This document shows, piece by piece, positions 1 to 7,708 of a stretch of DNA of 16,586 nucleotides. How positions within the stretch are numbered: position 1 is the stretch's first letter; each line of letters starts with the position of its first letter. The notes below the pieces were generated by a model. The model was not told the DNA's origin. It saw only the letters and a list, made by a program, of their open reading frames with translations, and searched no databases. The translations under genes were made by a program, and so were the position numbers. This stretch comes from Clostridia bacterium (lineage in GTDB: Bacteria > Bacillota > Clostridia > Oscillospirales > CAG-272), in assembly GCA_900768535.1 (NCBI GenBank), contig CAAGDE010000129.1, positions 1 through 16,586 of the forward strand, given 5' to 3'.

Positions 1-2
1 CC

Positions 3-74
3 GATCACCGGATGCCCTTAGTGCAGTCTGTCGGTCATTACGTGTCCGTGGAATTTGTCGGCAGAAAACTGTAA
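3..74 (+). CDS. C-terminal end of a gene cut by the window edge
   Basis: The third frame is open from the window edge to a TAA at 72-74 and encodes about 23 residues ending in VEFVGRKL. The other two frames have stops earlier (TAG at 19-21) or one codon later and read less like protein. The stop codon touches the base of a strong hairpin (74-121), as expected for the end of a transcription unit. Too little is left to name the product. The position upstream of an RHS relic and putative immunity-like genes makes a toxin or immunity gene possible, but that is inference only. Confidence 0.4.
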   Translation, partial: DHRMPLVQSVGHYVSVEFVGRKL

Positions 75-127
75 TATAGCGCATAGGCACGGATCCTCGA
101 TCTTTTGCTTATGCGTTATATTTTATT
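74..127 (+). terminator. Rho-independent-type terminator after the truncated first gene
   Basis: Arms 74-89 and 106-121 pair over 16 positions, two of them G-U wobbles in RNA, around a 16-base loop. A T-rich run follows (TTTTATTAAA from 121). The left arm starts at the last base of the TAA stop, which supports that this frame is really used. Confidence 0.65.
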
Positions 128-195
128 AAAAACGCCGGGGGAAGATCATGGTGAAAGGATAATCAGGGAAGCTACACATGACTGCTTATATTTGA

Positions 196-309
196 ATATT
201 CTCGAATGTTGCAGCAAGTGCTTATAAAGCCGACATCGATCCTTATCACTGGGATAGTCGCGCTAAAGTTAACATACAGACTGTAATTATTGGTGTGTTT
301 GGATTATAA
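196..309 (+). pseudogene. possible start-less coding relic before the lipoprotein gene
   Basis: An open frame runs from just after a TGA (193-195) to a TAA at 307-309. It has no usable ATG and includes the protein-like stretch DIDPYHWDSRAKVN. The TAA lies inside the ribosome site of the next gene. It may be the decayed C-terminus of a former gene, consistent with other fragments in this AT-rich region. A chance open frame of about 37 codons is equally possible. Confidence 0.2.
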
Positions 310-318
310 GGAGATCAT

Positions 319-873
319 ATGAAAAATTATTCTCAATTAAGTATGCTGGGCATATTAATTATTGCCATACTATTCTTGTATTCTTGCAGCGCTGTTCATA
401 TACATCGTGAGGGATTGGAAGAGTATTGTAATAATCGAGGGAAAGGATATTCTGAATATAATATTTCATCAGAATTATTATTAGGAATTGAATTCTTAAA
501 GAAGTATTCTTACAGCGATGGGAATTTTATTTATGATTACAAAGGACATACTTGGGTTAGCGAAGTGGATCGAGCCTTTGCATGGCTTTCGTATGACGAA
601 GATGAGTACGAAAGAGCAAAACAAGATCGTATTCGGGAAGGGATGGATGCAATCAATGAGGGACAGTCGGCGTATGGATTTACTTTTTACTTGCAAAAAA
701 ATTGGAATTTCCCAGAATATTTCACTGCCATAGGACACAATGATGAGCGAAAAACACTTGTTTTTATCGGCTTCTGTTGCACGGATGAAGCAGAAGAAGA
801 GACAATCCGATGCGCAGAAACTGATTTTGCAAGCTTTTTGACACATTACTACGGTGATTGGTATGACTGGTAA
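319..873 (+). CDS. putative lipoprotein of unknown function (immunity-like context)
   Basis: The product is 184 residues. The start is fixed by AAGGAG at 308-313, five bases before the ATG. The N-terminus has a hydrophobic segment (about residues 9-20) ending in LYSC, with Cys23 as a plausible lipobox cysteine; Tyr at -2 is not ideal. The mature part is hydrophilic and acidic with many aromatic residues and ends GDWYDW. I recognise no family. It is AT-rich compared with the rest of the window and lies directly upstream of an RHS core relic. Exported lipoproteins next to RHS toxin fragments are often immunity proteins, so that is a reasonable but unproven guess. It could also be an unrelated accessory lipoprotein. 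Confidence 0.8.
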   Translation: MKNYSQLSMLGILIIAILFLYSCSAVHIHREGLEEYCNNRGKGYSEYNISSELLLGIEFLKKYSYSDGNFIYDYKGHTWVSEVDRAFAWLSYDEDEYERAKQDRIREGMDAINEGQSAYGFTFYLQKNWNFPEYFTAIGHNDERKTLVFIGFCCTDEAEEETIRCAETDFASFLTHYYGDWYDW

Positions 874-940
874 TTCTACGATCGTTTGAGTTGTCCATAC
901 AGTTCCCCTCTGCTGTTGACTGCGGCGGGGAGGATGCCGC

Positions 941-1084
941 ATGAGTAACTATGCCTCCCAGGTGTTTGATGCTTATTTCTTCGAGAAAAATGTGCAGGGA
1001 GATATCATCGGGATTTACGATGAGGATGAGCGTTCTTATGTCAGAAGAGGAACAAAAATATTTGAAATGTTCGGATGGGATTGA
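941..1084 (+). pseudogene. RHS/YD-repeat core relic (orphan fragment)
   Basis: A 47-codon open frame runs from ATG 941 (GGGGAGG about seven bases upstream) to TGA 1082-1084. Residues 5-30 read YASQVFDAYFFEKN followed by VQGDIIGIYDED. This matches the signature just before the last YD repeats of clostridial RHS/WapA-like proteins, where family members usually continue with a variant of VVSYTYDAWG. Here the match ends after IYDED and the frame closes within 20 residues (ending FEMFGWD). RHS proteins are normally well over 1000 residues, so this is a fragment left by recombination or decay. The apparent start codon and ribosome site may be fortuitous. The family assignment is from memory of the motif. 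Confidence 0.7.
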
Positions 1085-1087
1085 GTT

Positions 1088-1990
1088 ATGAAAAAACTGA
1101 TTATCATTCTTCTTGCAGCAACTGCCGTGATTGCAGTTATTTTGAGCGTTGTGATTCCGTTGGATACCAAATACAATTTACGCAACTTCTTCCAGGAGCT
1201 GCAGTCGGAATCGTCAGCGAGCTATATTCAGGTGCTCTTTCGTCAGTTCGTTCAGGACAAAGACGGCAATCCGTTATTCGAAGAGAAAGATCTGGAAAAG
1301 GGCACCTTGGAAATTGTTTTTTGCGCAAGGAACAATAGGGTCTATTTTGGATATACTTCAAAAGTTCCGGAAACCAAAGCGCAGTATAGAATTTGGCATA
1401 TCGCTTCTGTTGATATGCAGGGAAAGGATTTTCAGGAACATTATTTCGGAAATTTGTTCGACGATAGCGTAGAATCTCCTGGATTTAGAGATCTATCCAC
1501 TTATTCGGATCAATATAAAAGGTACGGGGGATTCTACGATGGCGAAGGACGAATCTTTTTGCGCGGGAATGCAAAGATCATATGTTTTTATCCGGATACC
1601 GGTCATGTAGAAGAGGTAGAAAAGCTACCGGACAATCCCTATACATGGGAGATCAAGGATTGCCAGTCCATTACCATCAGTGATGGGATCACGCAGAAAA
1701 TAATAACCCTGGAAAGCATGGCAGAAAAGAGTGCCTGCGCAAAACAGATTGCAACGCTTTCTTCTTATAAAAATTGGGATGGGAAATCTTTTCTGTGCAA
1801 TTTCTTTCAGGAGGTGAAAGTGGTTGGGAATCAAGTTTATCTGCTTTGTGAAGTTCTGAATTGGGTCGGTGTCAGATTTGCCGTAGAATTTCAATACGAT
1901 TTTCAAACCGAGCAGGTAACCTATATGACCAGCCAAAAAATATCGGATACGATTACCTCAAATTATTCGATTGCGGCGTTAGACAAATAA
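1088..1990 (+). CDS. membrane-anchored protein of unknown function
   Basis: The product is 300 residues and begins three bases after the RHS relic stop. The sequence before the ATG has only a weak GGGATTGAG ribosome site, so translation may be coupled to the upstream fragment. The N-terminus (MKKL then a hydrophobic stretch, residues 4-24) is a signal anchor or uncleaved signal peptide with no lipobox cysteine. The remaining 270 residues look like a mixed alpha/beta extracellular domain with many aromatic residues. No family is recognised. Its place directly behind an RHS fragment fits an orphan immunity protein or a passenger gene captured at an RHS locus. A hairpin follows the stop by 13 bases. 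Coding is convincing from length, start and composition; function is unknown. Confidence 0.8.
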   Translation: MKKLIIILLAATAVIAVILSVVIPLDTKYNLRNFFQELQSESSASYIQVLFRQFVQDKDGNPLFEEKDLEKGTLEIVFCARNNRVYFGYTSKVPETKAQYRIWHIASVDMQGKDFQEHYFGNLFDDSVESPGFRDLSTYSDQYKRYGGFYDGEGRIFLRGNAKIICFYPDTGHVEEVEKLPDNPYTWEIKDCQSITISDGITQKIITLESMAEKSACAKQIATLSSYKNWDGKSFLCNFFQEVKVVGNQVYLLCEVLNWVGVRFAVEFQYDFQTEQVTYMTSQKISDTITSNYSIAALDK

Positions 1991-2003
1991 TCTCCCCGCC
2001 GAA

Positions 2004-2041
2004 GGGCAACCGCGCAACTGTTGTTTGGTGCGCGGTTGCCC
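2004..2041. terminator. 12-bp perfect hairpin after the 300-residue protein gene
   Basis: Arms GGGCAACCGCGC (2004-2015) and GCGCGGTTGCCC (2030-2041) are perfect complements around a 14-base loop. The hairpin starts 13 bases after the stop at 1990. There is no real T-tract on either side, so it may be an incomplete terminator or an RNA-stabilising stem. Confidence 0.5.
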
Positions 2042-2327
2042 TGGTTTGAAAAGGAATTTGTTATCAATCGGAGTTGAAACACCGTTGGCTTTGAAGTCGA
2101 GATGTATCCCATTTTTGTGGAGGATAAGATTTGAGATGAAGTAACACTGGGGCGCCGCATTTTTGCGGCTCCCCGATTTTGCTTTATTTTTCTCTTTGCC
2201 CCAACTCTGCCATAACGTTCTCCGGTCTATGCGCATCCACGGGAGAGTATTTGCCTTTTTCTTCGATTTTTATCATGCTCTCAACGTGAGAATATCATGG
2301 CAGAGAACCCTTATCCGTAACTAAAAT
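2042..2327. other. gene-free stretch between convergent transcription units
   Basis: Apart from the hairpin at 2149-2174, no supported gene or site was found here. Short open frames exist on both strands, but none has a ribosome site and credible composition. The stretch may hold decayed coding material from the RHS region, but nothing is recognisable. Confidence 0.5.
2149..2190 (+). terminator. second hairpin terminator with T-rich tail
   Basis: Arms 2149-2159 and 2164-2174 pair with one mismatch around a T-rich loop. The sequence after it is T-rich (GATTTTGCTTTATTTTTC). The form is typical of a + strand intrinsic terminator, although the nearest + strand gene ended 160 bases earlier. Confidence 0.6.
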
Positions 2328-2373
2328 ACAGCCCCTTGACTTTCCAAAGCGTCAAGGGGCTGTTGGCTTTTTG
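2328..2373. terminator. bidirectional terminator between the + strand island and the - strand operon
   Basis: A 13-bp perfect stem (2328-2340 with 2351-2363) encloses a 10-base loop. On the + strand it is followed by TGGCTTTTTGCC. On the - strand it is followed by ATTTTAG. It lies about 58 bases past the stop of the 36-codon gene, so it probably ends the TetR/surface-protein/micropeptide operon and backs up the + strand terminators. Confidence 0.75.
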
Positions 2374-2420
2374 CCGCAGGTCGGAAATGCAGGCGCTCTC
2401 CGTTTTTTGGCTCTGACCGC

Positions 2421-2531
2421 TCAGAAATCCCACTCTCCGGTGTCCTCGCCCGGATTGCCGGATGTTGTCAGGATATCAGAATCCGCAAAGCTGATGATTT
2501 CGGTCTTCGGCGCTTGATATTGTTCTTTCAT
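2421..2531 (-). CDS. 36-residue small protein downstream of the giant surface protein
   Basis: A short gene with a very good ribosome site: on the - strand GGAGG stands eight bases before the ATG (2529-2531), within the 20-base gap after the large gene's stop. The product starts MKEQYQAPKTEIISFADSD, continues ILTTSG, then a Gly/Pro/acidic tail ending GEWDF. It is acidic, with no signal peptide or membrane segment. I recall many unannotated clostridial and Bacteroides micropeptides with the same plan: MK-x-Y-x-x-P then a beta-like E-[IV]-x-x-F, then D-[IV]-[IL]-x-[TS]-SG. They are of unknown function and often lie next to exported proteins. The resemblance is from memory. Cotranscription with the surface protein follows from spacing. 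Whether it is a signal, a precursor peptide or a partner cannot be told. Confidence 0.75.
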   Translation of the reverse strand: MKEQYQAPKTEIISFADSDILTTSGNPGEDTGEWDF

Positions 2532-2551
2532 CCGTTTTACCTCCGTTTGGA

Positions 2552-5500
2552 TTATGACCGCTCCAAGAAATATTCCTTCGCGCTGTCGGCATAGCGCAGG
2601 GTTGCCTCAAGAAGTGCCTTGAAGTTTGCATCGGTTGAAGCTGCAAGGCGGTTTTTGGCGTAGGTGTCAAGGCTATATGTGACCGCTTCGCTGATTGCCT
2701 CTCCGTTCTTTATAAGCGTCAGTTCAAGCTTTGTGCGGAATTCCGATGCTCTCAGGCCGTCAAAGTAGGCGGTGTAGCCTTTTGCGTCGGCTCTGTAGAC
2801 GAATTGGCTGCCATCGATCTGCTTTTCCACCGCGTTGCCGTCCCTGTCCGTGTAGCGGATCCGCAGGGACACACCGGAGAGGTCGCTGCCCTGACCGAAG
2901 TCGGTTGCCACCAGCAGGGTGATCCGGTTGCCGAAGAGGATGTTCTTTCCGGTAATGGCAGCAGGGAAGGCGGAATTTGCACCGGCTTCGTTTTCCGCCG
3001 CATCCGGAAGACTGTAGGTCTTTGATGCAAGCGCCCTCTGTTCGTCCGTCAGGTCGGCGTTGACAAGCGCGTCGGTTTTGTAGCCGAAGTAGGTCTGCGC
3101 CGCCGCACCGTAGTTGAGCAGGTCAACGAGGAGCTTTTTGAATTCGCTGTTGGTCGAGTGTTCCAGTCGCTCCATGGCGTATGCCTTGAGGCTGTAGGTA
3201 TCCACGGTTCCGCTGTAGCCGACGCCGTCACGGGTAAACTGCAGTACCGCTGTCAGCGTGTCGCCCAATTCCTTGGCTGCAACACCGCGATACGAAAAGC
3301 AGAAATAGGTCTTGCCGTCGATGTCGCACTCGGTCGGCGTCAGCACCTGTTCCACGCCGTTCTTTGTCACCGCAAGGCGAATGTCGGTGCAGTCCTCCAG
3401 GCTGGATTTCAGAATTGCATACAACATCGAAAGATCGTTGCCGAAGGAGCAGTTATGACCGACCGGGAATTTCCCGGCGGTGACCGCGTCAAAATCGCCG
3501 GTGTCGAGCAACATACCGCAAACGGTGCAGTCCTTATGCCCCCAACCCGCTTTGCCATCGGTGGGGGATTCGTCAACGATCCAGCCGGATTCCGTGTGCT
3601 TTTGGTGCTGAGTGAAGCAGATTGTGCATTCGCCGTTCTCCCAGGTATGCGCCGTGGGTCCCGATATGATTTTGCCGCATTTGCATTTTTCCGTATGCGT
3701 ATTGTTGTCATCCGGATGAATCATTGTATATTCATGATGATTGGGGTCCTTCTCACCGTAAGGGTCGCCGCATTTCTCGCAGTGCGCAGGCTCCATGCAG
3801 TTTGCCGTGCCGCCGGTGTGTTTGCAGCCGTATTGGCAGACTTTACATACGCCCTCTTCATCAAAATCGTGCGGTTCGGCTTTCTCCACCATGCCGCAGC
3901 AGCCCCAATGCGCTTCGTGGGTGGCTTCGGTTTTCAGATAATACTTTGACCACGTCTCTGCATGATTGTTGGGATCGACATCGCCGAACCACTGCTTGCA
4001 GACCGAGCAATAAGCCGACTCCTTGCAGGTTGCCGGCCAGCTGTCGCTGTGCCCGTTGGCGGGGATGACGGTTCCCTCGGTCATTACTCCGCGGCAATTC
4101 CAGCATTTGATATCGCCGGTGTAGCCTTCTTCGGTACAGGTCGGATCCTTTTGACCGCTCAAATATGTTCCGGACGGGTACATATCGTGATTGTCCGGGT
4201 TGATTTCGCCGTAGCGGATGCCGCAGGTATGGCATCTTGCCCGTTCATGGCAGTTTGCGGGGGAGTTGATGGAATGCTCGCAGATACAGCCGCAGACCGT
4301 GCAGATGCCCTCCTCCCACGCATGATATTCCCACTGATATTCCACTTGACCGCAGCAGCTCCATTTGCTTTGGTGTCCTGCGTTATCACCCCACTCCTCA
4401 ACGTTCCAAACCGGCGTTGCACCGTCGGGATGCGTGTTCCAATCACGATTGCCGTATGCATTGCCGCATACTTCACAGATTGCGCCGCTTCTGCAGGTCG
4501 CCTTGCCGCCGGTGTGCGGGAGCAGTTCTCCGCGGGTTTCGCCGCACCTTGAACAGGTGGAAAGCGCCGTGCAGGTCGCTTCCGACCAATCGTGACCGTC
4601 CTGCTGACATTCGGTAAGCACTTTGATACTGAAACTCACCTCGGCATTGTAGTCACCGTAGACCATGACACAGCGGAATGTATATCCGCTCATACGCAGG
4701 GGCGCATTGGTGAATTTCAGAGCCGTTCTTGTGTGGTAGGTAACGCCGTCAACGGTTTCGGTGTCGCTCTCTTCCGTGTAATACCCTTTCAGTTCCCCGA
4801 CCTCAGAAAGGCGGACAAAGCCGTTGCCGTCATTCCTGTAGACTTCCCAATAGATCTCGGTCGCTATGTGGGGATTGCCGCTCATGATTTTGGTTTCAAA
4901 GAGCGCGTCCTCGCCCTCGCGGATTGTCGTATTGAACCCTTTTACATCATAGAAATACGGAGCATAGAGCAGTTCCAGCGTCACTTCGTCCGTGATGGCC
5001 TCGCTGAAATCGTTTTTGACAACACAGCGATAAACATAATACCGATGTCCGGGTTGTAGCCTTGGACTGTTTCCGAGCGAATAATAGTATTTGTTCTCCC
5101 CCGGAACATCCACAAAAGGAACATCCTCGCCGGGATAGGTTCTCTTGGATACCTGCCATTGATAAGAGGTTGCATATCCGGCAATTACTTTGATGTCATA
5201 ATTTTGTCCTGTGGGAAGGGTGATCGTGGTGCCCTTCGGCTGCTGTCTGATTTCAACCCAGCGGTCGGTGACCTCCACGGTAATCGGTTCGGAAACCGCA
5301 ACATCGGTGAGTACGGTTCCGTCACGCAGCCGGGCTTCACAGCGGATGATCCAGCCATCCTTCTCCGTGGTGACCTTGAAGCTGTAAACCTCCTTGCCGT
5401 TTGCAGGCGTGTGAAGCTCATAGGTTTTCCCGCCGTCCTTGCTGATGTACCATCTGATTTGCCCGATGGGAACCGTTTGCCCGTTCGGGGGCAGTGTTTC

Positions 5501-7708
5501 CTCGGTCAGACGAAGCCTGACCATTTGGTTTTCCGAGAACGGGGTTTCGTTGACGATTTTCAGATTTGCCAGATGAAGCGTTGCGGTATAGACGCCGAAC
5601 TGTTCGTTCGTGGCGGTCTTGCGAAGCTCACAGCGGAAGGTGCGGTTGATCCACGATTCCCCTGTCGGAACGGTGTAGGTGAGCCGGCATTCGCTGTCGC
5701 AGTTCGGATTGCTGATTGTTGTCCAGTTCAGCCCGTCATCGCTGTACGACCAGATCAGGGTGTATTCCTTCATCTGTTCGGCGGTCGGGGCACTGGCAAA
5801 CGGGCGGATCGTCACCGTCATACCGCGTGTTGCCGCATAAAGGATCTGCTCATTGGTGGCAATGCTCTGGAACAGGGTGAGCCAAAGGGGATTGCCGGGA
5901 TTTCCTTTGAGCGTCAGCGACGAGGAATAGCCGCTCGGAACCGCGCTCAGGGACTCCAGCTCCTCAGGGGACTGCATCCAAAGGAACACCTTTCGCCCGT
6001 CAATCGGGGTCGCCCCGTACACGGAATAGGTTCTCCCGTTCCTGACGGAAATCTGGGAGATGCGGGTGAAGGAAGCATCGTCATTGCCGAGGACATAGGG
6101 CTGTCTTGACACCTTCACGCCGTTTGCGTCGGTTGCCTGACCGTCATACTCCACGTTGACATTGCCGCCCTCAACCACCATTTTGATTGACTTCTGCACC
6201 GTTCCGGTCACGGTACCGGACCGGAAAACCACCGTACCGCCGCCCCTTACATCCAGCCCGTTGATGATCCCTTCCCCGAAAATTTTCAGGGTCGCGCCGC
6301 TCCTGACCTCAACCGGCTTTGTGAAGCTGTAGGTTTCGCCGCTCCGGAGCCACAGCGTCAGCTCTCCCGCCTCTACAGTAATCGCAGGGATTTCGCCGCT
6401 CTCGACATATGGAATCATATACTGCTTGCCGGAAACGGAATAGACCGGATCATCGGTTTTTGGCACAATCGCATCATTCAGATTGAAGACAAAGAGATAG
6501 CGGTTTCTTTCCAACGAGGGATGACGGTAATACGACCAATGAATCGTGTTTCCGAACTCATGCAGGAAGATGCCCTCGCGCTCATATGCGGTATATTCGA
6601 GGTAGATGATCTCCGTGCCGTCCATTTTCATGTCGGAAGTGATTCCGACTGTGTTGTTCAGATGGTTGAAACTCTCCGGATAAAGACGCTGCCCGCCGTT
6701 GGGATTCTTCATCTCCACGCCAACGCGAAGGGTGCCGTTCCCCTTAAAATTGATTGTACCGGTCGAGCCGTTATACTGACCGACGGTAATGGACCTGCGG
6801 TAATCGGTCTGTCCCGATGCCGTCCTGACCCGCGCCTCCACAACACCGCCGCCGGAGATATTCAGCGTCCCCACCCGAATCGCAAAGCACTCGGGGAACC
6901 CGTCGGACTGCTTGCCGCCCATATAACAAATGCCTGTCAGCTTTCCGCCATAGACATTGATGGTGCCTTCGCGGCAGGAGATTGCAGAGATATAGCCCTT
7001 TGTTGAGTTGCTGCGGCGTTCGACCTCGGCATAGATTTCGGACGTGTCATAAAGGCTGATGCTGCGGCTCGCGGTGATAGCGGATTGATAGTCATCCCCG
7101 CCCGAATAGCCGCAGGATACATTGACCTGACTGCCACCCTTGACAATAAGGTCTTTGGAGTTAATGCCATTGACATAGGCGTACATGGAAACGCCGCCGT
7201 GGCATTCATCCACGGTAATCTTTTTTGAGGTATAAACGCAGAGCTGATTTGTGTAGATATACAGTCTTGCGGAACCCGTAAAGGTCACATTGCCGTTTTT
7301 ATTGTAGATTCCGAAATAGGAATCATATGTGCCTTCAATGTCACCGTCGACTGCAATTGCGCCCGCCAGCGTACCGTATCCGATCTGACTTTCTTTGCCC
7401 TCCGTGCGGATGGTCAGATTCATGCTCTTGCTGTCGTCCACATGGATGAAGGAATACAGCCATGTGGTCCCGTCGTTGATCTTTTTGTGAAATTTTCCAC
7501 CGGAGGTAATTTCAAAACCGTTCAGAACCAGCGTACTGGTGTCCGGCTCAAACCGCCAGCCTTGCCCCGAAAGGTTGTTGCTTGTGACCTGCTTTCCCCC
7601 GATGTACAAGCCGTACTCCTCATATGCCGCGCCGGCATTCACGGCAAACAGCGCTGCCATGATAAGGATGAAGACAGACCCCAAAACGAAAATCAACCGC
7701 TTTTTCAT
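2552..7708 (-). CDS. giant secreted surface protein: beta-helix, Ig-like, Cys-rich repeats
   Basis: The product is 1718 residues. GGAGG lies seven bases before the ATG, which overlaps the regulator's stop codon (ATGA). Residues 1-28 are a signal peptide (cleavage near NAGA/AYEEYG). Residues 31-415 open with the YGLYIGGKQVTSNNLSGQGW type of module seen in clostridial carbohydrate-binding-domain proteins, and short Gly-rich strands continue to about 530 in right-handed beta-helix style. Four Ig/fibronectin-like domains follow (about 605-715, 720-812, 815-913, 916-1030). Residues 1034-1397 hold 36 cysteines in CxxC units. Two related alpha-helical-ended modules finish the protein (about 1424-1545 and 1589-1715). 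No LPXTG, SLH or dockerin is visible, so retention at the surface is unexplained. A role in adhesion or glycan binding is inference; no catalytic motif was recognised. Confidence 0.93.
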   Translation of the reverse strand: MKKRLIFVLGSVFILIMAALFAVNAGAAYEEYGLYIGGKQVTSNNLSGQGWRFEPDTSTLVLNGFEITSGGKFHKKINDGTTWLYSFIHVDDSKSMNLTIRTEGKESQIGYGTLAGAIAVDGDIEGTYDSYFGIYNKNGNVTFTGSARLYIYTNQLCVYTSKKITVDECHGGVSMYAYVNGINSKDLIVKGGSQVNVSCGYSGGDDYQSAITASRSISLYDTSEIYAEVERRSNSTKGYISAISCREGTINVYGGKLTGICYMGGKQSDGFPECFAIRVGTLNISGGGVVEARVRTASGQTDYRRSITVGQYNGSTGTINFKGNGTLRVGVEMKNPNGGQRLYPESFNHLNNTVGITSDMKMDGTEIIYLEYTAYEREGIFLHEFGNTIHWSYYRHPSLERNRYLFVFNLNDAIVPKTDDPVYSVSGKQYMIPYVESGEIPAITVEAGELTLWLRSGETYSFTKPVEVRSGATLKIFGEGIINGLDVRGGGTVVFRSGTVTGTVQKSIKMVVEGGNVNVEYDGQATDANGVKVSRQPYVLGNDDASFTRISQISVRNGRTYSVYGATPIDGRKVFLWMQSPEELESLSAVPSGYSSSLTLKGNPGNPLWLTLFQSIATNEQILYAATRGMTVTIRPFASAPTAEQMKEYTLIWSYSDDGLNWTTISNPNCDSECRLTYTVPTGESWINRTFRCELRKTATNEQFGVYTATLHLANLKIVNETPFSENQMVRLRLTEETLPPNGQTVPIGQIRWYISKDGGKTYELHTPANGKEVYSFKVTTEKDGWIIRCEARLRDGTVLTDVAVSEPITVEVTDRWVEIRQQPKGTTITLPTGQNYDIKVIAGYATSYQWQVSKRTYPGEDVPFVDVPGENKYYYSLGNSPRLQPGHRYYVYRCVVKNDFSEAITDEVTLELLYAPYFYDVKGFNTTIREGEDALFETKIMSGNPHIATEIYWEVYRNDGNGFVRLSEVGELKGYYTEESDTETVDGVTYHTRTALKFTNAPLRMSGYTFRCVMVYGDYNAEVSFSIKVLTECQQDGHDWSEATCTALSTCSRCGETRGELLPHTGGKATCRSGAICEVCGNAYGNRDWNTHPDGATPVWNVEEWGDNAGHQSKWSCCGQVEYQWEYHAWEEGICTVCGCICEHSINSPANCHERARCHTCGIRYGEINPDNHDMYPSGTYLSGQKDPTCTEEGYTGDIKCWNCRGVMTEGTVIPANGHSDSWPATCKESAYCSVCKQWFGDVDPNNHAETWSKYYLKTEATHEAHWGCCGMVEKAEPHDFDEEGVCKVCQYGCKHTGGTANCMEPAHCEKCGDPYGEKDPNHHEYTMIHPDDNNTHTEKCKCGKIISGPTAHTWENGECTICFTQHQKHTESGWIVDESPTDGKAGWGHKDCTVCGMLLDTGDFDAVTAGKFPVGHNCSFGNDLSMLYAILKSSLEDCTDIRLAVTKNGVEQVLTPTECDIDGKTYFCFSYRGVAAKELGDTLTAVLQFTRDGVGYSGTVDTYSLKAYAMERLEHSTNSEFKKLLVDLLNYGAAAQTYFGYKTDALVNADLTDEQRALASKTYSLPDAAENEAGANSAFPAAITGKNILFGNRITLLVATDFGQGSDLSGVSLRIRYTDRDGNAVEKQIDGSQFVYRADAKGYTAYFDGLRASEFRTKLELTLIKNGEAISEAVTYSLDTYAKNRLAASTDANFKALLEATLRYADSAKEYFLERS
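2564..3439 (-). repeat. two diverged C-terminal modules of the giant protein
   Basis: Residues 1424-1545 and 1589-1715 are related. Both have TYSL at their centre (1504 and 1677, 173 residues apart), then YA-x-x-RL-x-x-ST, an F-K-x-LL helix and a Y/A-rich end (LLNYGAAAQTYF against TLRYADSAKEYF). I recall this module as a common C-terminal element in secreted proteins of gut Clostridia. Its function is unknown to me. Confidence 0.7.
3518..4609 (-). repeat. Cys-rich repeat region encoded within the giant protein
   Basis: Residues 1034-1397 contain four copies of C-x5-C-x2-C-x4-[YF]-G (cysteines at 1072/1078/1081, 1153/1159/1162, 1228/1234/1237, 1304/1310/1313), mostly followed by a D/N-P-N-x-H element. 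The period is 75-81 residues. Between them lies a second unit with paired cysteines, CCG-x-V-E then EEG-x-C-x-V-C (1118-1143 and 1270-1295). The pattern resembles extracellular zinc-ribbon-like or disulfide repeats known from gut Firmicutes surface proteins. Confidence 0.8.

Noticed and set aside
1979..2236. 85-codon open frame on the - strand after the 300-residue protein gene
   Set aside because: It runs through two hairpins, has no ribosome site, and its composition is not convincing.
5159..6109. 316-codon open frame antisense to the giant protein, and others such as 3158-3949
   Set aside because: No start signal, no domain, and they overlap a continuous 1718-codon gene with a signal peptide and repeats.
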